Source: Myxococcales bacterium
GTDB lineage: Bacteria; Myxococcota_A; Polyangia; Palsa-1104
NCBI GenBank assembly: GCA_003170275.1
Contig: PNAM01000099.1
Coordinates: forward strand, 500-47,913
DNA: 47,414 nt
Direction of reading: 5' to 3'
Shown: positions 36,239 through 44,401 of the stretch, one piece after another
How positions within the stretch are numbered: position 1 is the stretch's first letter
How the letters are laid out: each line of letters opens with the position of its first letter
Notes under the pieces: generated by a model
The model's database searches: none
Told to the model about the DNA's origin: nothing
The model's input: the letters and a program-made list of their open reading frames with translations, nothing else
Program-made: the position numbers and the translations under genes

Positions 36239-37693
36239 TTATTTCTTACCCTTGGGAGCTTCTTCCTTGGGGGCCGGGGCGGGCGCCGGCGCGGGCGCGT
36301 TCTTGGCCTTCTCGGCCTCCGCCTTCTGCTGCTCTTCGAGGGCCTTCTGCTGCCGCTCGCTCTCTTCCTGCTGCACCTTGACCTCGGCCTCCATCTTCTT
36401 CTGCTGCTCGAGCGCCGTGAAGGTGTCGTCGATGTCCTTGATGCGCCGCTGCGCGTCCGCGATCTTGCCCGGCGTGGTCTTGCCGCCGCAGCTCACGTAC
36501 TCGTTGTAGAACTTCTGCGCATCCTTGAGGTTCTGGTTGTTCGGGTCGTTCTTGTAGTCCTGGTACAGCACGCCCAGGTTGTAGGAGACCGAGCAGTTCT
36601 TCGGGTCCAGCTCCTTGGCCTTCTTATAGGAGGCCTCGGCCGCGTCGAACTTCTTCTCGCCGCGCTGCGCCACCGCGATGCCGATGGTCGCGTCGACCGA
36701 GTCCGCCTTGAGCGAGAGCGCCACCTGGAACGCCTTCTCCGCCTTCTCGTACTGGCGCGACGACAACCCGATGGCGCCGATGTTCAGGTACGCCTCGAGC
36801 ATGCGCGGGTCGAGCTCGACCGCCTTCTCGAACTCCTTGAGCGCGCCGGTCACGTTCTTCTTGCGCAGCTGAATGAGCCCCTGCGTGTTGTAGATCGGCG
36901 CGTACTTGTCGTCGACGTCCTTGGCCTGCTTGCACACCAGCTCGGCGAGCTGCAGCTTGGAGCGGTCGTTCTCGGCCGTCGTATAGTAGATGAAGGCGAG
37001 CAGCGCGTAGGCCGGCATCGAGTTGTTGTCGATGGCGAGCGCGCGGCGCAGCTTCGAGACCGCCTCCTTGTAGCCGGCCGGGTTGCCCGCTTCCTTGGCC
37101 TCCTGGAACAGGATCAAGGCCATATTGTTGTAGGCCGGCGCGTTGTGGGTCGGGTCGGCGGCGATCGCCTTGTCGAACCACTCGCGCGCCCGCTGCGGCG
37201 AGCCCGAGCGATAGTAGATCTCGCCCAGGTTGTTCAGCGCCGGCCCGTACGCCGGGTTCGCCGAGAGCGCCGCCTGGTACTCCTGCTCCGCTTCCTTCGA
37301 GTCGCCGGCCTGGTCGAGCAGCGTGCCGGCGTTGAAGTGCGCCTGCGCCGCCAGGTCCGGGTGCGACGAAGCGAGGCTGGCGAACTTCGACGACAGCGAC
37401 TTGGCCTCTGCCTTGGTCAGCCCGTTCTTGTCCTTCTTGGCGTCTTCCCACCTCTTGACCGCCGCGTCGAAGTCCGCGCGATCGACCACCGCCATCTTCT
37501 TGGCCTTGGCGGGCGACTCGGCCGCGAGCGCCTTGTCCTCCTGCTTCTTGGCGTTCTTCTGCTTGGCTTCCTGGATCTTCTCGTCCGAAGGCGGCGGCGG
37601 CGCGGCCTCGTCGTCGGCCGTCTTCGCCTGCTTCTTCTCACCGCCTGCGCAACCCGCCGCGATCAGGCAGAACACCATCAATACCCGCTTCAT
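36239..37693 (-). CDS. gltE: TPR lipoprotein, GltE (AglT)-like
   Basis: A 484-residue lipoprotein with signal MKRVLMVFCLIAAGC (Cys15). A Lys/Ala/Glu-rich coiled stretch precedes about eight TPRs (for example DSKEAEQEYQAALSANPAYGPALNNLGEIYYRSGSPQRAREWFDKAI). It ends in a Glu/Gln-rich coiled coil (about 415-460) and a PAPAPAPK tail. GltE/AglT of M. xanthus is a TPR lipoprotein of the periplasmic gliding complex, of similar length and in the same order. GGAGGT lies before the ATG, which overlaps the gltD stop (ATGA). One TPR has the sequence NNMALILFQEAKEAGNPAGYKEAV, with an insert. Assignment is by architecture and synteny. Confidence 0.75.
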   Translation of the reverse strand: MKRVLMVFCLIAAGCAGGEKKQAKTADDEAAPPPPSDEKIQEAKQKNAKKQEDKALAAESPAKAKKMAVVDRADFDAAVKRWEDAKKDKNGLTKAEAKSLSSKFASLASSHPDLAAQAHFNAGTLLDQAGDSKEAEQEYQAALSANPAYGPALNNLGEIYYRSGSPQRAREWFDKAIAADPTHNAPAYNNMALILFQEAKEAGNPAGYKEAVSKLRRALAIDNNSMPAYALLAFIYYTTAENDRSKLQLAELVCKQAKDVDDKYAPIYNTQGLIQLRKKNVTGALKEFEKAVELDPRMLEAYLNIGAIGLSSRQYEKAEKAFQVALSLKADSVDATIGIAVAQRGEKKFDAAEASYKKAKELDPKNCSVSYNLGVLYQDYKNDPNNQNLKDAQKFYNEYVSCGGKTTPGKIADAQRRIKDIDDTFTALEQQKKMEAEVKVQQEESERQQKALEEQQKAEAEKAKNAPAPAPAPAPKEEAPKGKK

Positions 37694-40600
37694 TTACTTA
37701 CCTCCGGTAGCGCCTGCACCTGCGCGCGATCGGTCGTGTACGCCGCATAGCCCGGCTGCGCGCGGATCTCCGACGCGAGCGGATACTCGTTCGGCTTGAG
37801 CTGGTTGAGCTCTCCCTCGCACAGCTCCGACCAGTCGTTGAACCACGACAGCTCGGTCGACTTGTTGAGGCACGTGCTCAGACCCTCGACCGCTTTGTTC
37901 TCGAGCGGCTCGGCCTGATCGGTCATCGCGTCGCAGTACGCGTCGTGGAAGAACTGCTCGAACTCCGCGGCGTCATACCCCGCCGGTGGCGACCCGGCCT
38001 TCGGAACCGGCGCGGTGTAGAGCTGGCCGGAGAAGTCCTGGAACAGCTGCCCGATGCGCGCCGAGGCCGCGATCGCCCAGTGCGCCTGCTTGAAGAGAAT
38101 GACGCTCTGGTAGACCTTCTGCGCCAGCTGGAGCTGCGAGGTCTTGGTCTTGATCCAGGTCTCGAACTTCTTCTTCGACTCTTCCTGGCGCTTCTTGGCG
38201 AGCTTCTCCTTGGCGGGCGACGCACCCTGCGGCGCCGGCGAGAAGTCGAGCTTGTCCGGGATGTTCATCTTGAGGAACTTCTCGTACTCGAGATCGCCCT
38301 GCGCCATGCGCGCCTCGGCGGCGTAGTAGTTCATATCGTTCACGCGCGCGCTGCGCTCGACCTCGTCCTTGCCCGGCACGTTCTTGTCGGCCGCGCCACC
38401 CTTGTACAGCTTGAGCGCCTCGGCGAAGTGGGTGAGCGCTTCCTTGACCGGACCCGGCTTGCGATCGTGCACGGTGATCTTCGACTTGGTCTCCGGGCCG
38501 CACTGCGCCGGCAGGTTGGCGCCCTTGCGCCGCCCCTTCTTGCCCTTGCGTGCCTTGGCTTCCTTCTCGGCCACGCGCGCCGCGCCGGCCGCGCGGATAC
38601 GGGTCAGCTCGATGCACGCGCCGTTGACGCCGGCGACCGGGCACGATTCCTTCCACGCCAGCTCGCCGAGCTTGACCTGCGCCACGATCTGCCGATCGAC
38701 GCCGCCCTTGGCGCCCCAGCTCTTCAGGTATTCGTTGAAGTGCTTCTTCAACCGGGCGACGTCCTTCTGCTGCTCGAAGATCTGGTACTCGTAGAACGAC
38801 ACGCCGGCCGCCTTGTCGGTGAACTCCTTGCGCCCGCCGTAGGTCTTGGTGAACAGCTGCGTGTCCTCGATCGCCTTCTCGTTCTCGCCGAGGCCGCGCC
38901 GGAAGAACGACGCGGTGAAGAGCGCTGTCGAGGCCTCCTTCTCGCCCGGGAACTTGGTCGCGAAGGTCTCGTAGTTGTCGGCCGCCGCTTCGTACGCCGC
39001 GATCTCCTGATAGTTGCGGCCGATCTCGTAGATGGCCTTCTTGGCCAGCGTCGAGTCCGGCTTGATCTTGATCAGCTGCTGGCGCGCCTGGATGGCCAGA
39101 CCGATCAGCTTGGCCTTCCCGAACAGCACGCCGGCGTTGTAGTAGACCTCGTCGATCTTGGGATCATCCGGGTAGTCGGTGGCCAGCTGGATGTACAGCG
39201 TCGCCGCCTCCTTCGGATTGTTGACCTCGAGATCGGCGATCCGCTTGCGGATGGTGCCCGCCTTGAGCTTGGAGAGCTGGACCTTGAACTCCGGATCCTT
39301 CATCAGCTCGGGCGCCTGCAGGAACTCGTCGACCGCCGCCTCGACCTGCTTCCACTCCTTCTTGATCGCCAGGCAGTCGAGCAGGAGGTTGGCCGAGTAG
39401 ATCGCCAGATCCGAAGAGCGGTGGTGATCGGCGATGTCCTTGAACAGCGGGATCGCCTCGTCGATGTGATCGTACTCGTAGTAGATGCGCGCCTTGCGAT
39501 ACTTGATGGTCGGCAGCTCGGCCGAGTCCGGCACGTACTTGATGTAGATATCGAAGGCGTCGATCATCTTCTTCTGGCGATCCGGGATCGGCCGCAAGGC
39601 GAACTTCTCGCCGCCCTTCGGGCCCGTCTTGCCTTCCTTGAGCTTGTCCGAGTGCGCCTGCTGCAGATCGTCCTTCGAATCCTCGACCGACAGGCAGTTC
39701 TTCCAGGAGATGACGGCCGCGTACGCCGCATCCTTTAGATACTTGGCCTTCGGATCCGGATCGAGCTCGACCACGTGTGAGTACACCGGGCCGGCCTCGC
39801 AGTACTTCTGGTTCTCCCCGTTGGTCCCCAGCTTGAAGAGAAGCTCGCCATAATAATAGGTCATCTGATAGGCGTCTTTCTCTTTCGGGAACTTATTCAG
39901 ATATTCCTTATAGAGATATTGAGCGAGCGCGTAGGTATCGTTGTTGTTGGTCTTCTGCGCTTCCTTGTGCCACACGGTCGCGAGCTCGCGCAGCATGTTG
40001 GCGGTGTTGTCGCGGCACTCCTCGAGCAGATCCTTCTTGATGGTCTTCTCTTCCTTGACCTTCTCGTAAACCGCCGCCAGGCGCTGCAGCTCCTTGACGG
40101 TGTCGGGCGCGGCGCGCGAGCCGGTCATCGACAGCGTGTTCTTCATGACCTCGTTCTGCCAGCTGCACAGCTTTTGCGAGCCGGGAGCGAGCACCATCAG
40201 GTTGCGGAACACCTTGTTGGACTCGACGAACTGGCCCTGCGAGTTGTAGAGCTCGCCGAGCTGCTCGAGCATGGTCATCGCGTATTCGCCGCCGACCTTC
40301 TGGAAGAACAGCCACGCCTTCTCCGGCTGCGCGCCGGGGAGCCGCCCGTAGGCGCGCACGATGTCCTTCTTGGCTTCCTTGCCGAGCGCGATCCGGTTGG
40401 CCTTGTTGGCCGATCCCTGGCCCTTGTCGGTCAGCTCGACCACTTTCACGAAAACCGTGAGCGCGCCTTTGAAGTCCCCGAGGTTGTAATAGCACCAGCC
40501 TTCTTTATATAACGCGAATCCGTAAACACGTGATTCCGGAAACGTAAGGACCTTGTCGTAGAACGTAAGAGCTTTTTCCAGATCCTTCTGCTCGAAGTAG

Positions 40601-41259
40601 AACTCGCCGAACGAGAGGAATGCGTCGGCGATGAACTTCGATTTCGGATAGTCCTTGATCAGGACCTTGAAGTACTTGCGCGCGGCATCTTCCTTCTTCA
40701 CCTGCGTGAGCAGGTAGGCGAGGTAGAATAGCACCTCGTCCATCTTCTTGTAGGAGCCGTACTTGTCGCGGTGATCGGCGACCTCGATGTACTTCTTGAC
40801 CGCCTCGAGCAGCCACAGGTTCTCTTTCCTCTGATAGTCCACCTGCTGCGCCTTCATCTTGTCCGCGGCGGGCGCGTCACCTTTGCCCTGGGCGTCGAAG
40901 ATCTTGGCGTCGAGCTCGCGCGCGCGGAAGTTGTAGTAGCGCTGCTGCTCGTTGTAGAGCTCAGCCAGACGGAAAATCAGGTCGGGCTTCTCCGGATCGG
41001 AGTCCGCGGTGCTCGCGATCAGCCTCTGCATCACCTTGGTCTGCGCGTCGGTGAACGACTTCACCTTCTCGCCGACGCCGCCGAACACGTCATCGGCCGA
41101 GATGTCGGGCCGCTTCTTCTCGTCCTTCTTGAGCTGGGTCGGCTTGGTCAACGACGTCTGGGTGGCGTTGATCTCCGACTCCTTCTTCGTATATTTCGCC
41201 GCGGCGAGCACGGTCGAAGAAGAGAAGATCGAAAGAATCAGGATTGCCGTTTTGCGCAT
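37690..41259 (-). CDS. gltD: Large periplasmic TPR protein, GltD (AgmU)-like
   Basis: A 1,189-residue protein with a signal peptide (MRKTAILILSIFSSSTVLAAA). The ATG at 41259 lies two bases behind the upstream stop; a longer frame upstream is not signal-like. The body is a chain of degenerate TPRs (DPEKPDLIFRLAELYNEQQRYYN, FLSFGEFYFEQKDLEKALTFYDKVL, and others). A Lys-rich block (KEAKARKGKKGRRKG) lies near residue 897. Four-cysteine regions occur near both ends. AgmU/GltD of M. xanthus is a similarly sized TPR protein encoded directly before gltE, as here. Two short AT-rich codon patches (39840-39940 and 40490-40680) stand out. The role would be in the periplasmic gliding or adhesion complex. 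Confidence 0.75.
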   Translation of the reverse strand: MRKTAILILSIFSSSTVLAAAKYTKKESEINATQTSLTKPTQLKKDEKKRPDISADDVFGGVGEKVKSFTDAQTKVMQRLIASTADSDPEKPDLIFRLAELYNEQQRYYNFRARELDAKIFDAQGKGDAPAADKMKAQQVDYQRKENLWLLEAVKKYIEVADHRDKYGSYKKMDEVLFYLAYLLTQVKKEDAARKYFKVLIKDYPKSKFIADAFLSFGEFYFEQKDLEKALTFYDKVLTFPESRVYGFALYKEGWCYYNLGDFKGALTVFVKVVELTDKGQGSANKANRIALGKEAKKDIVRAYGRLPGAQPEKAWLFFQKVGGEYAMTMLEQLGELYNSQGQFVESNKVFRNLMVLAPGSQKLCSWQNEVMKNTLSMTGSRAAPDTVKELQRLAAVYEKVKEEKTIKKDLLEECRDNTANMLRELATVWHKEAQKTNNNDTYALAQYLYKEYLNKFPKEKDAYQMTYYYGELLFKLGTNGENQKYCEAGPVYSHVVELDPDPKAKYLKDAAYAAVISWKNCLSVEDSKDDLQQAHSDKLKEGKTGPKGGEKFALRPIPDRQKKMIDAFDIYIKYVPDSAELPTIKYRKARIYYEYDHIDEAIPLFKDIADHHRSSDLAIYSANLLLDCLAIKKEWKQVEAAVDEFLQAPELMKDPEFKVQLSKLKAGTIRKRIADLEVNNPKEAATLYIQLATDYPDDPKIDEVYYNAGVLFGKAKLIGLAIQARQQLIKIKPDSTLAKKAIYEIGRNYQEIAAYEAAADNYETFATKFPGEKEASTALFTASFFRRGLGENEKAIEDTQLFTKTYGGRKEFTDKAAGVSFYEYQIFEQQKDVARLKKHFNEYLKSWGAKGGVDRQIVAQVKLGELAWKESCPVAGVNGACIELTRIRAAGAARVAEKEAKARKGKKGRRKGANLPAQCGPETKSKITVHDRKPGPVKEALTHFAEALKLYKGGAADKNVPGKDEVERSARVNDMNYYAAEARMAQGDLEYEKFLKMNIPDKLDFSPAPQGASPAKEKLAKKRQEESKKKFETWIKTKTSQLQLAQKVYQSVILFKQAHWAIAASARIGQLFQDFSGQLYTAPVPKAGSPPAGYDAAEFEQFFHDAYCDAMTDQAEPLENKAVEGLSTCLNKSTELSWFNDWSELCEGELNQLKPNEYPLASEIRAQPGYAAYTTDRAQVQALPEVSK

Positions 41260-41261
41260 AT

Positions 41262-43022
41262 TTATCGTCCGCACTTGTTGGATACCTTGAACCGGTAATA
41301 ACCCAGCTCGTCCTTCCAATATTCACCACGGAAGGGCCACTGCTGGTGCTCGTCGTCGATGGCGAGCGTGTTGTAGTTCTTGGCGTTGGGGTTGACCATC
41401 TTCTGTTCCTGGCCGAGGCCGGCGGTGAGCTGGCCCTTCTGCGCGTTGAGCGTTTCGTACTCGACCTTGATGGCCTGCTTGGTGAGCTCCTGGATCTCGG
41501 TCGCCAGCCGCTGGAGCCGCTGGCGCGCCAGGTTGCCCGCCTCGTTGGCCGCGAGCGACTTCTGCAGCGTCAGATCCTGCAAGATGTTGCCGGCCACCGC
41601 CGTCGACTTCCACGACGGATCGGACTTGTCGACGTTCTTCAGCTCGCGCTCGAGCTCGTTGACGTAGTCGATGTTCTTCTGCAGCGTGCGGTCGTAGATC
41701 GCGCTCTCCGCCGCGTGCTGCAGGCGGTCGGACAGGCCCGCCTCGCCGCTCTTGATCTTGACGATGTAATCGTAGAACTGCGCGTTATCCGGATACTTGG
41801 CGAGGATGTCGTCGAGCTCCTTCTTGAGGTCGGGATAGATCGCGTTGAACTCGGCGATCGCCTCGGCCGAGCGGTCGTAGTTGCAGCGGTTGAAGTAGAT
41901 GACGGCCTTGAGGATGTAGCTCTCGGGATAGAACTCGGTCTCGAAGTACGGCGAGTTGATCGAGTGGATGTTGCCCAGCGCCTTGGAGTCGCCGTCCTTC
42001 TGGAAGTACGCCCACGAGGCCTCGAACAGCGACGGCAGCCAATCCGGCGCCGCGCCACCGCGCGCGTCCGGCCCGGGGATGCGCTCGAAGTACTTGATCG
42101 ACAGATCGTACTGGCGCGTGGTGTAGAACACGCGGCCCAGGCTCAGGTTGGCGAGCTCCTCGAACTCCTTCAAGATCTTGGGAACCTTGTCCGGATCCTC
42201 GTACTGCTTGACCTTGCGCAGGATGGCCTTGAACGCCTCGGAGGCCTCCTTGCCCTTGTTCTCGCGCACCTTGGTGATGCCCTCGAAGAACTTGGCCTTG
42301 GGATAGAACTCGCTCTTCTCCGGGACCGCCGCGAACAGCTCGACCGCGTCCTTGAAGTTGCCCTTCTGGTAGTGGTAGCGGCCGAGCAGGTAGTAGAGCT
42401 CGTCCTTGACCGGGTCGAGCGCGGGCTGATCGAGATCCTGGCGCGTGTACTTGCCGACCTTCTCCAGCACGCCCGCCGACTCCGGTAAAAAGCGCGAGAG
42501 CGACGCCAGCCACTGCAGGGTCTTGGCGTAGTAGCGGTGCGACGGCCCCTTCTGCACGATGCGATCGAAGTAGCTCAGCGACGCCGAGTAGTACTTGAGG
42601 TTGAACAGCGCCTTGCCCATGAAGAACTCGGCGCGCTGCTTGTTACCGTCGTCGTCGCCCGATTGGCCCTCGACCACCTTGTTGAGCTCGATCGACGCCA
42701 TCGGATAGTCCTCGGCGTCATAGAGCTTGAGCGCTCGATCGAGCGTCTTGGTGGCCACGCCGGGCTTGGCCACCGCCTCGGGAGAGAAGGTCATCGGCTT
42801 GGCGCGCTGCTTCTTGCCGGACGGCGCAGCGGGCGGCGGGGTCGGATCGGCGTCTTTGCGCTCGACCTGCTCGGGCTCGAACTGCATCCCGCCACCGGCA
42901 TCGTCCGCCGGCGCAGCCGCTGCTCCACCCCCCTTCTTCTTCTTCTTTGCATCCACGCTGTGTGTGAACGCGATCACAGCGACTGCGGTGAGAACCAGAT
43001 GCAGGGGCTTCCGAAGGGTCAT
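41262..43022 (-). CDS. Periplasmic TPR protein, possibly GltC-like
   Basis: A 586-residue protein. A signal peptide (MTLRKPLHLVLTAVAVIAFTHSVDA) is followed by a Lys stretch (KKKKKGGG) and a Pro/Ala-rich low-complexity segment to about residue 80. Degenerate TPRs follow (TLDRALKLYDAEDYPMASIELNKVV, YYLLGRYHYQKGNFKDAVELFAAV, YDLSIKYFERI). A coiled-coil near 470-540 leads to the C-terminus WPFRGEYWKDELGYYRFKVSNKCG. The terminal motif and TPR layout remind me of GltC proteins of the gliding system, but I cannot verify this. It is the first gene of the 28-kb minus-strand block; AGAGGT precedes the ATG and a weak promoter lies upstream. Confidence 0.65.
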   Translation of the reverse strand: MTLRKPLHLVLTAVAVIAFTHSVDAKKKKKGGGAAAAPADDAGGGMQFEPEQVERKDADPTPPPAAPSGKKQRAKPMTFSPEAVAKPGVATKTLDRALKLYDAEDYPMASIELNKVVEGQSGDDDGNKQRAEFFMGKALFNLKYYSASLSYFDRIVQKGPSHRYYAKTLQWLASLSRFLPESAGVLEKVGKYTRQDLDQPALDPVKDELYYLLGRYHYQKGNFKDAVELFAAVPEKSEFYPKAKFFEGITKVRENKGKEASEAFKAILRKVKQYEDPDKVPKILKEFEELANLSLGRVFYTTRQYDLSIKYFERIPGPDARGGAAPDWLPSLFEASWAYFQKDGDSKALGNIHSINSPYFETEFYPESYILKAVIYFNRCNYDRSAEAIAEFNAIYPDLKKELDDILAKYPDNAQFYDYIVKIKSGEAGLSDRLQHAAESAIYDRTLQKNIDYVNELERELKNVDKSDPSWKSTAVAGNILQDLTLQKSLAANEAGNLARQRLQRLATEIQELTKQAIKVEYETLNAQKGQLTAGLGQEQKMVNPNAKNYNTLAIDDEHQQWPFRGEYWKDELGYYRFKVSNKCGR

Positions 43023-43045
43023 CCCATACCTCTCAGTGGTGCGTG

Positions 43046-43074
43046 ACTTTAGCGAGCGGTTACCCGGAAAACAA
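43046..43074 (-). promoter_or_regulatory. Candidate promoter of the glt-like block
   Basis: On the minus strand TTGTTT (43074-43069) and TAAAGT (43051-43046) are separated by 17 bases, with matches of 3 and 4 of 6 to the sigma70 boxes. The start codon at 43022 follows with AGAGGT in front. This lies in a 206-base divergent spacer (43023-43228), which also has a short inverted repeat AGCCA-ACG-TGGCT (43168-43180) before the plus-strand gene. Both are weak signals. Confidence 0.35.
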
Positions 43075-43228
43075 GCAATTGCAGATAGGTAGGACCAACT
43101 CCGACATGTACGGCAAAGGCTTCCATACCGTGAGCCGGATGTTACGAATCCCTCAGTGGCGCTGTCAAGCCAACGTGGCTCAATCCGGTCGCGATGCGAA
43201 GCGCGGCGCCGTGGGGTAGCCTCGTTCC

Positions 43229-44401
43229 ATGAACAAGCGCCCGCTTCACTTCTCCACGCAGCTCGCCCACGCCGGGATGCACATGCCGCTACCGGACGCG
43301 CGGCCGCACGCGCCGCCCCTGTACCAGACCGCCGGCTTCGAGTACGACGACGCCGCCGGCGCCGAGGAGGCCGCGCTCGGCAAGCGCTATCTCTACGCGC
43401 GCGACGCCAGCCCGAACGAGGACGCGCTCGGACGCGCGGTGGCGGCGCTCGAGGGCGCCGAGGCGGCGGTGGTGTTCGCGTCGGGGATGGGCGCGATCGC
43501 CGCGGCGCTCGAGAGCTACCTCGGCGATGGTGCGCACCTGGTCACCGTCGACGGGCTGTACGGCGGGTCGCACGAGCTGATCGCGGGCGTGATGCCGCAC
43601 TTCGGCGCGCGCCACGCGTTCGTCAGCGCAGCGACGGCGGCGGCGATCGAGCCGGCGATCGGGCCGGCGACGCGCGCGGTGTTCGTCGAGTCGATCTCGA
43701 ACCCGCTGTTGCGCGTGGCCGAGTTGGACCAGATCGGCGCGCTGTGCCGCCGCCGCAACGTCGCGCTGCTGGTCGACGCCACCTTCGCCACCCCGCTGCT
43801 CCAGCGCCCGCTCGAGCAGGGCGCCACCCTCTCGATCCACAGCGGCACCAAGTACATCAGCGGCCACGGCGACGTGATGTGCGGCGTGGTCTCGGGCGCC
43901 GCCGTCGAGATCGCCAAGGTGCGCAAGCTGCGCAAGTTCCACGGCGCCAACTGCGACCCGTTTGGCGCCTGGCTGGCGCTGCGCGGCCTGCGCACCCTCG
44001 CGCTGCGCCTCGAGCGACAGGTGGCGACCGCCGCGCGCGTGGCGACGGCGCTGCAGGCGATGAAGGGCGTGGAGCGGGTGCACTACCCGGGGCTCGAGTC
44101 GCATCCCGATCACGCGCTCGCGCGCCGGGTGCTCGGCGGGTTCGGCGCGATGGTCTCGTTCGAGGTCGCCGGCGGCCTCGACGGCGCGCGTCGCGTCTAC
44201 GATCGCCTCGGTGTGATCGCGCGCGCCGCCAGCCTCGGCGATCTGACCTCGCTCATGACCCACCCGGCGCGCTTCTCCCACGTACGCCTGTCGCCCGACG
44301 AGCGCCGCCGCGGCGGCATCGAAGACGGCCTACTGCGCCTCTCCGTCGGCATCGAAGACCCCGCCGATCTCATCGACGATCTGCAGCACGCCCTCGGCTG
44401 A
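43229..44401 (+). CDS. PLP-dependent trans-sulfuration enzyme (Cys/Met metabolism family)
   Basis: A 390-residue enzyme of the cystathionine gamma-synthase / gamma-lyase / methionine gamma-lyase / MetZ family. Landmarks are FSTQLAHAGM, PPLYQTAGFEYDD, RYLYARDASPNEDAL (binding region), VFASGMGAIAAAL, VDGLYGGSHEL, ESISNPLLRV, VDATFATPLLQRPLE and the PLP lysine in HSGTKYISGHGDVMCGVV. The C-terminal SLGDLTSLMTHPARFSH and RLSVGIEDPADLIDDL are typical. It would form or cleave C-S bonds in methionine or cysteine metabolism, but the exact reaction cannot be told. The gene is alone and converges with the next gene with no bases between the stops. Confidence 0.9.
   Translation: MNKRPLHFSTQLAHAGMHMPLPDARPHAPPLYQTAGFEYDDAAGAEEAALGKRYLYARDASPNEDALGRAVAALEGAEAAVVFASGMGAIAAALESYLGDGAHLVTVDGLYGGSHELIAGVMPHFGARHAFVSAATAAAIEPAIGPATRAVFVESISNPLLRVAELDQIGALCRRRNVALLVDATFATPLLQRPLEQGATLSIHSGTKYISGHGDVMCGVVSGAAVEIAKVRKLRKFHGANCDPFGAWLALRGLRTLALRLERQVATAARVATALQAMKGVERVHYPGLESHPDHALARRVLGGFGAMVSFEVAGGLDGARRVYDRLGVIARAASLGDLTSLMTHPARFSHVRLSPDERRRGGIEDGLLRLSVGIEDPADLIDDLQHALG

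Noticed and set aside
43168..43180. AGCCA-ACG-TGGCT as an operator for the trans-sulfuration gene
   Set aside because: Five-base arms are expected by chance in this base composition; not listed as a separate feature.
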